Assembly: GCA_008501835.1 (NCBI GenBank)
Contig: QQUB01000479.1
Coordinates: forward strand, 1 to 6,170
Source: Bacteroidota bacterium
GTDB taxonomy: Bacteria; Bacteroidota; Bacteroidia; Chitinophagales; Saprospiraceae
Reading direction: 5' to 3'
DNA length: 6,170 nucleotides
Shown: in pieces, positions 1 to 5,152 of the stretch
Layout of the letters: every line of letters starts with the position of its first letter
Position numbering within the stretch: the stretch's first letter is position 1
Position numbers and translations under genes: made by a program
The notes under the pieces: generated by a model
Database searches by the model: none
The model's input: the letters and a program-made list of their open reading frames with translations, nothing else
Told to the model about the DNA's origin: nothing

Positions 1-14
1 TCCACCGTCCACCG
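1..14. repeat. Two-copy heptamer tandem repeat at window edge
   Basis: TCCACCG occurs twice in perfect tandem, followed by a diverged third unit (TGAGCCG). It starts at the window boundary, so the array may be longer. It lies just downstream of the ATPase stop codon. No hairpin with a T tract is seen in the 23 bases available, so a terminator for the operon is not visible. Confidence 0.5.
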
Positions 15-23
15 TGAGCCGTC

Positions 24-707
24 TTATTTCAAAATGTCCGAAACAATCATTCCATCCTCCAGGGTAACTACCCGCTTGGCACGGTCGATCACTCTTTGGT
101 CGTGAGTAGAAAAAACGAAGGTCATGTTTTCCTCTTCATTTAACCTGGCCATGATATCCAACAGGTTGGTAGTTGATGCCGAATCGAGGTTAGCTGTAGG
201 CTCATCTGCCAAAACGAAGGAAGGTCTTGATGCCAGTGCTCTTGCAACGGCAACCCGCTGCTGTTGTCCCCCTGAGAGTTTAGCCGGACGCCTGTCGGTT
301 TCTTTTTTCAGGCCTACGGCTTCCAGTAATTCATTTGTCCTTTCATCCCGCTCGTTTTGAGATCTTTTTTGCAACAGCATAATAAATTCCACATTTTCCT
401 TGGCTGTCAAAACCGGAATAAGGTTGTATGCCTGAAATACAAACCCGATCTTATCACGACGGAAGTTGATCAATTGATTATCACTCAGTTCGGAAATATC
501 CTGTCCATCTACGGATACTTTGCCTTCCGAGGGTCGGTCAAGTCCACCGATGATGTTCAGTAATGTAGTCTTTCCCGAACCGGAAGGGCCAACGATTGCT
601 GTGAATTCGCCTTCCTGAATATCCAGGGAAACACCGCGTAATGCATTGACAGGGATGGTTTTTGGATTATATATTTTCTTAAGATTTTTTGTTTCTATGA
701 CGTTCAT
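24..707 (-). CDS. ABC transporter ATP-binding subunit, LolD/MacB type
   Basis: This is the cytoplasmic ATPase that powers the two permeases encoded just upstream. Numbered from the chosen start (227 residues), all nucleotide-binding motifs are present: Walker A GPSGSGKTT at 40-48, Q-loop glutamine at 92 (FVFQAYNL), signature LSGGQQQRVAVARAL from 144, Walker B VLADEP near 165-170 and the H-loop histidine at 202 (STHD). Length and motif spacing fit the LolD/MacB/FtsE family, the partners of four-helix mechanotransmission permeases. I prefer the ATG at 707: MNVIETKNLKKIY matches the usual family N-terminus and its leader is A-rich. An in-frame ATG at 731 would add eight residues. That extension repeats the AAATCTTAA word found at the start of the core, which suggests a local duplication. 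The gene is last in the operon, 45 bases after the permease stop (21 if 731 is used). Family assignment is secure; the substrate is not determined. Confidence 0.93.
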   Translation of the reverse strand: MNVIETKNLKKIYNPKTIPVNALRGVSLDIQEGEFTAIVGPSGSGKTTLLNIIGGLDRPSEGKVSVDGQDISELSDNQLINFRRDKIGFVFQAYNLIPVLTAKENVEFIMLLQKRSQNERDERTNELLEAVGLKKETDRRPAKLSGGQQQRVAVARALASRPSFVLADEPTANLDSASTTNLLDIMARLNEEENMTFVFSTHDQRVIDRAKRVVTLEDGMIVSDILK

Positions 708-752
708 CTTATTAAGATTTATTTTTTGCATTGAAAATTAAATTAACTACTC

Positions 753-1970
753 CTATATTTTCCTGATAGCTTCCACAGGCCGCAGACGAATAGCCTTGAG
801 TGCCGGATAAATGGAAGCAATAATAGCGGTAATTGCAACAGCTATTGCCAGGTCGAGATAAATAGAGGGTTCCACACTTGGATAAATAAAGGTGGACATA
901 CCAAACTGCTTCATACCCTCTTCGGAAAAACCAGCAAGGTTAATACCATTTTTGTTGAAATAGTTTGTGGTGAAATATCCTAATCCTAAACCAATAGGTG
1001 CGGAGATTACTGCCAGCATCAAAGTCTCCAGCATGATCATAGAGAATACCTTGAATTTGTTCATGCCCACTGACATCAGCATTCCCAACTCCTTTACTCT
1101 TTCCAGGACTGTCATCAGCATAGTATTAATGATCCCGAATATCAGTGCCAGCATAAAAATGAACATATAAATCTGAGCGGCCATCCTGATTTGAGTTTGG
1201 AACAATTCCAGCTCTGGAGCTATTTCCTTATAGCTTTGGACAGATTGGTCTGGTAATGCATTGGCCAGTAAAACCTGAGTAGTATCCAGCACCTGCAGGT
1301 TATCTACCTTAATCGCGATTTCATGTCCCACGTTTTCTTTGCCCAAAATTCTATTCAAATCCTTGTACCGTACGAAAGTTATGGTTTCGTCGTACATATT
1401 ATTACCTGACTCAAAGATCCCGGCTACTCTGAAGGCTCCGGCCGTAATATCGCCATCCAGGTCCTGCATCGTCAAAACAACCTTGGATCTCATTTTTAGT
1501 TTGAGCTTCTCTGCAATGACCTTGCTGACCAGAATTGGATTCTTGCCTTTGCCATTCAGGTAATCGCCTTCAATCATTTTTTCACTGATGCCGGTAACTT
1601 TTTCCTCAAGTTCCGGCATGATTCCGGCAACCCTGATACCCCGGGTACTCTTTCCTGAGGCGATCATTGCATTGGTCATGGACCTTGCTGAAGCCGCAGT
1701 TACCCCCTCAACATTTACAGTTTTTTCAAGCAACTGATCCATGTCTTCCAGAAAAAACTTGGCTTCTTTTTCTTTCGTGAATTCCGGATGATGGATCTGA
1801 ATATGGGAGATCTCGTTATTGATTGCGTTGTCGACATAGCTGTCCATCATGCCTGCCGCCATACTGGCCAGGAAGATCACCGACCAGACTCCCACGATAA
1901 TGGCGCCAATAACCACGAAACTCCGGGTCGGGTTTCGCCATATATTTCGCCATGATATTTTGAATAACAT
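753..1970 (-). CDS. ABC transporter permease, LolC/LolE/MacB (FtsX) type, second copy
   Basis: This 405-residue inner-membrane protein has four predicted membrane helices at about 18-40, 263-288, 308-336 and 371-392. The large periplasmic domain between helices 1 and 2 (about 41-262) is the MacB-PCD-like layout. The C-terminal FtsX domain ends YPALKAIRLRPVEAIRKI, a family hallmark. The cytoplasmic segment ERVKELGMLMSVGM (290-303) after helix 2 is the expected coupling contact with the ATPase. The ATG at 1970 opens MLFKISWRNIWRN, nearly the same N-terminus as the neighbouring permease, so the two are tandem paralogues and probably form a heterodimer like LolC/LolE. Such transporters do not move substrate through the membrane; they use ATP in the cytoplasm to do work in the periplasm, such as lipoprotein extraction or export through a partner. 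It lies 113 bases after the first permease. Substrate unknown. Confidence 0.9.
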   Translation of the reverse strand: MLFKISWRNIWRNPTRSFVVIGAIIVGVWSVIFLASMAAGMMDSYVDNAINNEISHIQIHHPEFTKEKEAKFFLEDMDQLLEKTVNVEGVTAASARSMTNAMIASGKSTRGIRVAGIMPELEEKVTGISEKMIEGDYLNGKGKNPILVSKVIAEKLKLKMRSKVVLTMQDLDGDITAGAFRVAGIFESGNNMYDETITFVRYKDLNRILGKENVGHEIAIKVDNLQVLDTTQVLLANALPDQSVQSYKEIAPELELFQTQIRMAAQIYMFIFMLALIFGIINTMLMTVLERVKELGMLMSVGMNKFKVFSMIMLETLMLAVISAPIGLGLGYFTTNYFNKNGINLAGFSEEGMKQFGMSTFIYPSVEPSIYLDLAIAVAITAIIASIYPALKAIRLRPVEAIRKI

Positions 1971-2041
1971 CTTGTTATATTTTTTTTGTTTTTAAAAGGC
2001 CTGCTTAATGCTCTTTTTACTTTCCGTTCCTTAAATACAGG

Positions 2042-2085
2042 TCTCTCCTTTTTTCCTTTTCTCCTTTTTCCTTTTTTTCCTTTTC
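2042..2085. repeat. Polypurine/polypyrimidine tract with an about 8-bp period
   Basis: The plus strand is almost pure C/T here; the transcribed-sense minus strand is GGA(n). Five CC pairs fall at 2047, 2055, 2063, 2070 and 2079, giving steps of 8, 8, 7 and 9 bases. The tract touches the first permease stop codon and fills about a third of the 113-base gap before the second permease. The rest of the gap (1971-2041) is AT-rich and shows no TAnnTTTG element on the minus strand. It reads as a degenerate simple-sequence repeat; a role as a ribosome-standby or mRNA-processing site is only a guess. Confidence 0.6.
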
Positions 2086-3310
2086 AACCACGCATGGCCT
2101 CCATTGGCTTTAGCCTCCATATCTTCCACATGGCAAAAGTTGCCAGGAAAGAAGTGATCAGAAAGACGATCACCGCCTGCCAAAAAAATAGTTGCCATTC
2201 GAAAGCTGCCGGGAAAATTGGGTCAAAGCCCCACTTTTCATAAGCCCCACTCATTTCTTCTGACATGCCGCTGAAGTCGAGCGGGTTCACTTTGAAATAA
2301 TAGACCAACGGGATGCTTCCCAGGAGGCCCATTACTGCCCCGAATAGTCCCAAAAGGACCACTTCCATCCAAACGGCCACAGCAAGCAGGTGCCGCTTCA
2401 TTCCAATAGAGATCAGAATCCCAAATTCGTATTCCCGCTCTTTGGTCATCATCAAAATAGTACCGAAAATTCCAAAGCTGATGATGGCGTAAAGGACGAG
2501 CAAAATGATATAGTTACCTGCAGCATCCGTTTTTTGTGCCTCCACGAGTTCCGGCATCATATCCTGCCATGCCATCATGTGATATTCGGCAGTATCAAGG
2601 CGCGTATTTAAATCTTCCAGTACGTTATCCAGATCATTGCGACTGTCTAATTTCAATGCAACGGAAGATACCATATTATCTGCACCAAAGAAATACTGGG
2701 AAGTTTCAAGCGGGAGGTAAATCATCTTTTTGTTCAGTTCAGGAGAGGTGAATTTGACCACTCCTTTTACAGGATATTTGCCCGCTGCATTGATTCCGTG
2801 ATATCCCTGGCTGATCAAAACCAAAGAATCTCCTACTTCGATTTTCAGGAGATCTTTTACCCCTTCGGCGATGATGACATTCTGATCACTTTTGGTAAAA
2901 TATTCTCCTTCAACCAGGCGCTCCTTTAAGTTGGTGAGTTTATCTTCCTTCTCCGGGTCCACTCCAACAATGAGCATACCGCTGGTTTGCTCACCATAGG
3001 AGGCAAGGGCAAAGGATTCCAATCTTGGAACGATCTCCTGTAATCCGGGAATTTCGCCAGGAAGTTGCAGTAGATTGTCATCCAAAACCATTGCTTTGTT
3101 AATGGATTTGTCTTCCCAGTAGCCCTCCTTCTGAATCTGCCCGTACCCATAATAGAAATTCACCACATTGTCCATCATCCGGACCCACGATCCTTTTTGG
3201 ACAGAGTTCATAAATACGGAGAATAACACTGCGAAAAATATGGATGCCGCCGTAATGATGGTCCGTCGCTTATTTCGCCATATGTTTCTCCATGATAGTT
3301 TTAGTAACAT
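2084..3310 (-). CDS. ABC transporter permease, LolC/LolE/MacB (FtsX) type, first copy
   Basis: This 408-residue protein has the same plan as the next gene. Helices lie at about 17-35, 266-288, 306-336 and 374-396, with a periplasmic domain of about 230 residues between the first two. The cytoplasmic coupling segment EREYEFGILISIGM is at 291-304, and the C-terminus ends IWRLKPMEAMRG, the FtsX-family ending. The ATG at 3310 gives MLLKLSWRNIWRNKRR, matching its paralogue almost residue for residue over the first 13 positions, which supports this start. The periplasmic domains have diverged strongly, as expected for two non-interchangeable halves of a LolC/LolE-like heterodimer. It starts 61 bases after the LolA-like gene; no promoter element is seen in that gap, so co-transcription is likely. 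Both permeases carry an extra stretch between helices 3 and 4 with a similar FSxE motif (LDFSGMSEE here, LAGFSEEGM in the paralogue). Cargo unknown. Confidence 0.9.
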   Translation of the reverse strand: MLLKLSWRNIWRNKRRTIITAASIFFAVLFSVFMNSVQKGSWVRMMDNVVNFYYGYGQIQKEGYWEDKSINKAMVLDDNLLQLPGEIPGLQEIVPRLESFALASYGEQTSGMLIVGVDPEKEDKLTNLKERLVEGEYFTKSDQNVIIAEGVKDLLKIEVGDSLVLISQGYHGINAAGKYPVKGVVKFTSPELNKKMIYLPLETSQYFFGADNMVSSVALKLDSRNDLDNVLEDLNTRLDTAEYHMMAWQDMMPELVEAQKTDAAGNYIILLVLYAIISFGIFGTILMMTKEREYEFGILISIGMKRHLLAVAVWMEVVLLGLFGAVMGLLGSIPLVYYFKVNPLDFSGMSEEMSGAYEKWGFDPIFPAAFEWQLFFWQAVIVFLITSFLATFAMWKIWRLKPMEAMRG

Positions 3311-3348
3311 TTTAGATAGGTGTATTTACGTTTATATAACCTTTAATT

Positions 3349-3363
3349 CATCACTCATCACTC
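3349..3363. repeat. Two-copy heptamer tandem repeat between operon genes
   Basis: CATCACT occurs twice in tandem, plus one further base. On the coding strand this reads GAGTGATGAGTGATG and begins nine bases after the stop codon of the LolA-like gene. The 61-base gap (3311-3371) contains nothing else recognisable: no TAnnTTTG element and no stem with a T tract. Confidence 0.5.
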
Positions 3364-3371
3364 TACACTTC

Positions 3372-4136
3372 CTAATACCTCACACGCTTCAGGTTTTGAA
3401 TGGAATAAAAATCATCTTTTTTGGTTTGTTTGAAATCCAGGGTCAGGTATTCAATGACGGTTTTGTTGCCGTCTTCATCTTCCGGAATAACTTCTAAAAC
3501 CGCTGGAAGCAATTTACCTCCAAGCATCTTGATGTTTTTGCCAAGCATAGTATTCACCAGATAGTCGTCTTCATCGTAGAACTCTACTTTTAGCTGCATG
3601 TATTCCTTCACGTCGATCCACATAATGACTTTTCCCCAAACTACGGGAGCATCCTCCAGAGGTATGAGTTGGATTTTATAACATTCACGGCCTTCTACCG
3701 TTTCTTTTCCCAGTAATTTGTGTGTATAATCGACCACCAGAGAGGATTGTTTTACAAGATCATCATTGGTAAAGTCTGATCCCATCCAGGATTGCAGCAT
3801 CATGGAAGGAGGAAGTTTGATGGTTCTGTCAATACTTGGTTGCCAGTTCCACATTTCATTACCTCTTTTGAGAAATCCCATGCCTCGGTCGCGAGCAGGG
3901 GCAGTGATGACAATGAGGGCCAGTTCATCACCTTTACTCCAGCTTTTCATTTGCATCTCCCTGGACCAGTCAGGGCGAATGATCTTCATGGATAGTTCAG
4001 CGTAACTATTTAGTCCGCGTACTTTTTCATCAGAAATTTTTATGATCTCTTTAGCGGTAGGGGTATTCTGGGAGATAGCAACAACAGAGAGCCCTAAAAC
4101 GAAAAAGGCGGTTATCAAAAATTTAATTGACTTCAT
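3372..4136 (-). CDS. Secreted LolA-like outer-membrane lipoprotein-sorting protein
   Basis: This 254-residue periplasmic protein of the LolA-like superfamily consists of beta-sheet half-barrels that carry acyl chains across the periplasm. The ATG at 4136 gives a clear signal peptide: MKSIKF, a hydrophobic core at about 7-20, and a likely signal peptidase I site after AIS (20-22). There is no lipobox cysteine, so it should be soluble. The family-typical block is at about 78-129: ITAPARDRGMGFLKRGNEM, then PSIDRTIKLPPSMM, then WMGSDFTNDDL. A longer in-frame reading back to 4283 exists but overlaps the regulator and lacks a signal peptide at its N-terminus, so I reject it. It starts 10 bases after the regulator stop codon, indicating a tight operon. 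Beside two LolC/E-type permeases and a LolD-type ATPase, it is probably the carrier that accepts cargo from the transporter. The cargo, lipoprotein or other lipid, cannot be read from sequence. Confidence 0.88.
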   Translation of the reverse strand: MKSIKFLITAFFVLGLSVVAISQNTPTAKEIIKISDEKVRGLNSYAELSMKIIRPDWSREMQMKSWSKGDELALIVITAPARDRGMGFLKRGNEMWNWQPSIDRTIKLPPSMMLQSWMGSDFTNDDLVKQSSLVVDYTHKLLGKETVEGRECYKIQLIPLEDAPVVWGKVIMWIDVKEYMQLKVEFYDEDDYLVNTMLGKNIKMLGGKLLPAVLEVIPEDEDGNKTVIEYLTLDFKQTKKDDFYSIQNLKRVRY

Positions 4137-4146
4137 CGTATTAAAA

Positions 4147-4731
4147 TTATTTTGGTTCGTATTTTTTAAGAATATATTGTTTAACTGCTTCAAGAGGATA
4201 ATCCCCGGGAAAATTAAGGTAATGGAGGAAAATTCCGTCCAGTAAGGCTCCGAATACCATGACTTCCATTTCGGGGTCAGCAACGTCCAACTGACTAAAA
4301 ATCTTGAGCCCCGTTTCCATAAATTCTTTTTGTTTCTCCAGCGCTATTTCCTGCACATCCGTCATGACATCCTTCTGGGCAGCTAATGCTGTTAATAATT
4401 TCCAATGGTGAATATCACTCTGAATGCTTTCGAACAGGGCATCCATGATTTTTTGCAATTGTTCATATGGGGGGTCCTCAGGTCGCATGACTTCCATTAC
4501 TGCAGCTTCGGTAACTTCAATGGTGTCGAGCAGGATCTCCTGCAACAAAGCTTTTTTACTGTCAAAGTAGTTATACATCAATCCTTTTGAGATGCCTGCT
4601 TCCTTGGCAATCTTACTAATTGAGGTACTGTGGTAGCCGTTATGTGCAAACAACTCCATGGCAGTTTCCTTGATGTTGGTCATGCTCTTTTGCCTGATGG
4701 CTTCAAATTGATCTTCTGATTTTGGCGACAT
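4147..4731 (-). CDS. TetR/AcrR-family transcriptional repressor
   Basis: This 194-residue regulator has an N-terminal helix-turn-helix at about 17-63; the recognition region TSISKIAKEAGISKGLMYNY and the following FDSKKALL are textbook TetR. The C-terminal about 130 residues are helical and divergent, forming the ligand-binding and dimer domain; the ligand cannot be predicted. I place the start at the ATG at 4731. A longer reading from a TTG at 4761 is possible, but it would put the operator and the predicted transcription start inside the coding region and adds ten residues (TERSFNNNY) unlike the family. It is the first gene of the operon, and an operator-like palindrome lies over its predicted transcription start. 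It therefore probably represses itself and the four transport genes together until a lipid, drug or envelope-stress ligand is bound. That regulon is an inference from layout. Confidence 0.92.
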   Translation of the reverse strand: MSPKSEDQFEAIRQKSMTNIKETAMELFAHNGYHSTSISKIAKEAGISKGLMYNYFDSKKALLQEILLDTIEVTEAAVMEVMRPEDPPYEQLQKIMDALFESIQSDIHHWKLLTALAAQKDVMTDVQEIALEKQKEFMETGLKIFSQLDVADPEMEVMVFGALLDGIFLHYLNFPGDYPLEAVKQYILKKYEPK

Positions 4732-4742
4732 ATAATTATTAT

Positions 4743-4756
4743 TGAACGAACGTTCA
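4743..4756. promoter_or_regulatory. Probable TetR-family operator (perfect 6-2-6 palindrome)
   Basis: TGAACG and CGTTCA flank a two-base AA centre, and GAACGTTC inside it is itself a perfect 8-bp palindrome. The site begins 11 bases upstream of the regulator ATG (4731) and directly follows the -7 element, so it covers the expected transcription start at about 4752-4755. Palindromes of this size next to the gene's own promoter are the normal target of TetR repressors. That this protein binds it is inferred. Confidence 0.7.
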
Positions 4757-4758
4757 GT

Positions 4759-4790
4759 CAAAGATATGGAATTAAATTTTGAAAAAGCAA
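4759..4790 (-). promoter_or_regulatory. Bacteroidota-type promoter for the TetR/transport operon
   Basis: On the minus strand, TATCTTTG (4766-4759) matches the Bacteroidota -7 consensus TAnnTTTG at every fixed position. A TTG at 4790-4788 serves as the -33 element, with a 21-base spacer, within the known range. The expected start of transcription falls inside the palindrome at 4743-4756, leaving a leader of about 20-25 bases before the regulator ATG. Confidence 0.7.
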
Positions 4791-4848
4791 TAGCTGATGC
4801 TGAATGGAATGGCAGTCACGACAAATTATCCTGTTTTATCGATTAATT

Positions 4849-4877
4849 ACAGGGTACATGCCTTTAGTTAACAGGGT
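4849..4877. repeat. Direct repeat ACAGGGT, two copies 22 bases apart
   Basis: ACAGGGT is at 4849-4855 and again at 4871-4877, each preceded by an AT-rich TTA-containing stretch. The 22-base offset is about two helical turns, so both copies would face the same side of the DNA. This could be an activator site upstream of the metF promoter, but two 7-mers could also arise by chance. Confidence 0.25.
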
Positions 4878-4952
4878 TTATTCGACCAGTAAAAATTGTC
4901 CGTTTTGGATCAGGAATTTTAAGTTGTGATGCAAGGAAAAAGAATATAATTG

Positions 4953-4960
4953 TAGTTTTG
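4953..4960 (+). promoter_or_regulatory. Candidate -7 element of the metF promoter
   Basis: TAGTTTTG fits TAnnTTTG exactly and is the only exact match I found on the plus strand between 4732 and 5149. The -33 side is weak: the nearest TTG (4924-4926) leaves a 26-base spacer, too long for a strong promoter. If used, transcription would start near 4965, giving a leader of about 185 bases that contains both hairpins. Confidence 0.4.
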
Positions 4961-5016
4961 CATTTTGAAACAGCCACTACCGATAAGACCTCGAACAAAA
5001 CGTTAAGTATAAGCTA

Positions 5017-5145
5017 ATGAAACGACCAGGATATTTATTAATCATAAATTTTGCGCAAGTTATGATTAATAAATATCCTGGGAGAGCGAAGCGGTTACAT
5101 CTGTGTAGAAAATTTTCTGCATATTTTACCGCAGAAAATTTTTAA
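5017..5145 (+). CDS. Possible 42-residue upstream ORF / leader peptide of metF
   Basis: An ATG at 5017 opens a 42-codon frame that begins MKRPGYLLIINF, ends SAYFTAENF, and stops with TAA at 5143-5145, four bases before the metF ATG. It runs through both leader hairpins, so a ribosome translating it would melt the structure that hides the metF start codon. The leader before 5017 is A-rich (TTAAGTATAAGCTA), as usual for this phylum. The peptide matches nothing I know and has only one internal methionine, so it is not a clear methionine-sensing leader. An open frame of this length can occur by chance in AT-rich DNA, and much of its sequence is dictated by the inverted repeat. I list it because of its exact placement. 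Confidence 0.22.
   Translation: MKRPGYLLIINFAQVMINKYPGRAKRLHLCRKFSAYFTAENF
5026..5081. repeat. Perfect 22-bp inverted repeat with 12-base loop
   Basis: The left arm 5026-5047 starts CCAGGATATTTATTAATC; the right arm 5060-5081 is its exact reverse complement, ending AATAAATATCCTGG. The loop 5048-5059 contains the small palindrome TTGCGCAA. Neither strand has a T tract after the stem, so it is not an ordinary intrinsic terminator. If the promoter at 4953 is used, it would fold in the metF mRNA leader. It could instead be a protein-binding palindrome or a miniature mobile-element remnant; no target-site duplication is evident around it. Confidence 0.75.
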
Positions 5146-5152
5146 GCAGATG
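5098..5152 (+). promoter_or_regulatory. RNA hairpin sequestering the metF start codon
   Basis: The upper stem is a perfect 12-bp pairing of 5109-5120 (AAAATTTTCTGC) with 5131-5142, closing a 10-base loop. The basal stem pairs CATCTG (5098-5103) with CAGATG (5147-5152), which contains the metF ATG. Between them, U-G at 5104/5146 and two A-T pairs at 5106-5107/5143-5144 nearly join the stems, leaving one mismatch and one bulged G. The fold would hide the start codon, implying translational control; what opens it is unknown. Function is inferred from pairing only. Confidence 0.5.

Larger units (their letters stand above)
4732..5149. other. 418-base divergent intergenic region between the TetR gene and metF
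   Basis: No long gene is present. From left to right it holds the TetR operator and promoter (4743-4790), a 26-codon plus-strand open frame starting at 4766 that I do not credit, and two ACAGGGT copies 22 bases apart. After those come a TAnnTTTG match for metF (4953-4960), a 22-bp perfect inverted repeat (5026-5081) and a hairpin running into the metF start codon. I looked for SAM-I, SAM-II and cobalamin riboswitch core sequences and did not see them. Confidence 0.7.

Noticed and set aside
1986..2243. 85-codon plus-strand open frame
   Set aside because: It consists of the polypyrimidine repeat plus the antisense of the permease 3' end, with Phe/Leu/Pro-rich low complexity.
4137..4283. N-terminal extension of the LolA-like protein to position 4283
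   Set aside because: It would overlap the TetR gene and bury the signal peptide that starts at the ATG at 4136.
4993..5006. Second TetR operator near metF
   Set aside because: GAACAAAACGTTA has one good half-site only, with three extra or altered bases; it is not a palindrome like 4743-4756.
5026..5081. Intrinsic transcription terminator
   Set aside because: The stem is long and perfect, but neither strand has a run of T after it and no upstream plus-strand gene ends here.
4953..5149. SAM or cobalamin riboswitch before metF
   Set aside because: GCCACT (4973) and ATGAAACGACC (5017) recall fragments of B12 and S-box motifs, but the rest of each consensus and its order are absent.
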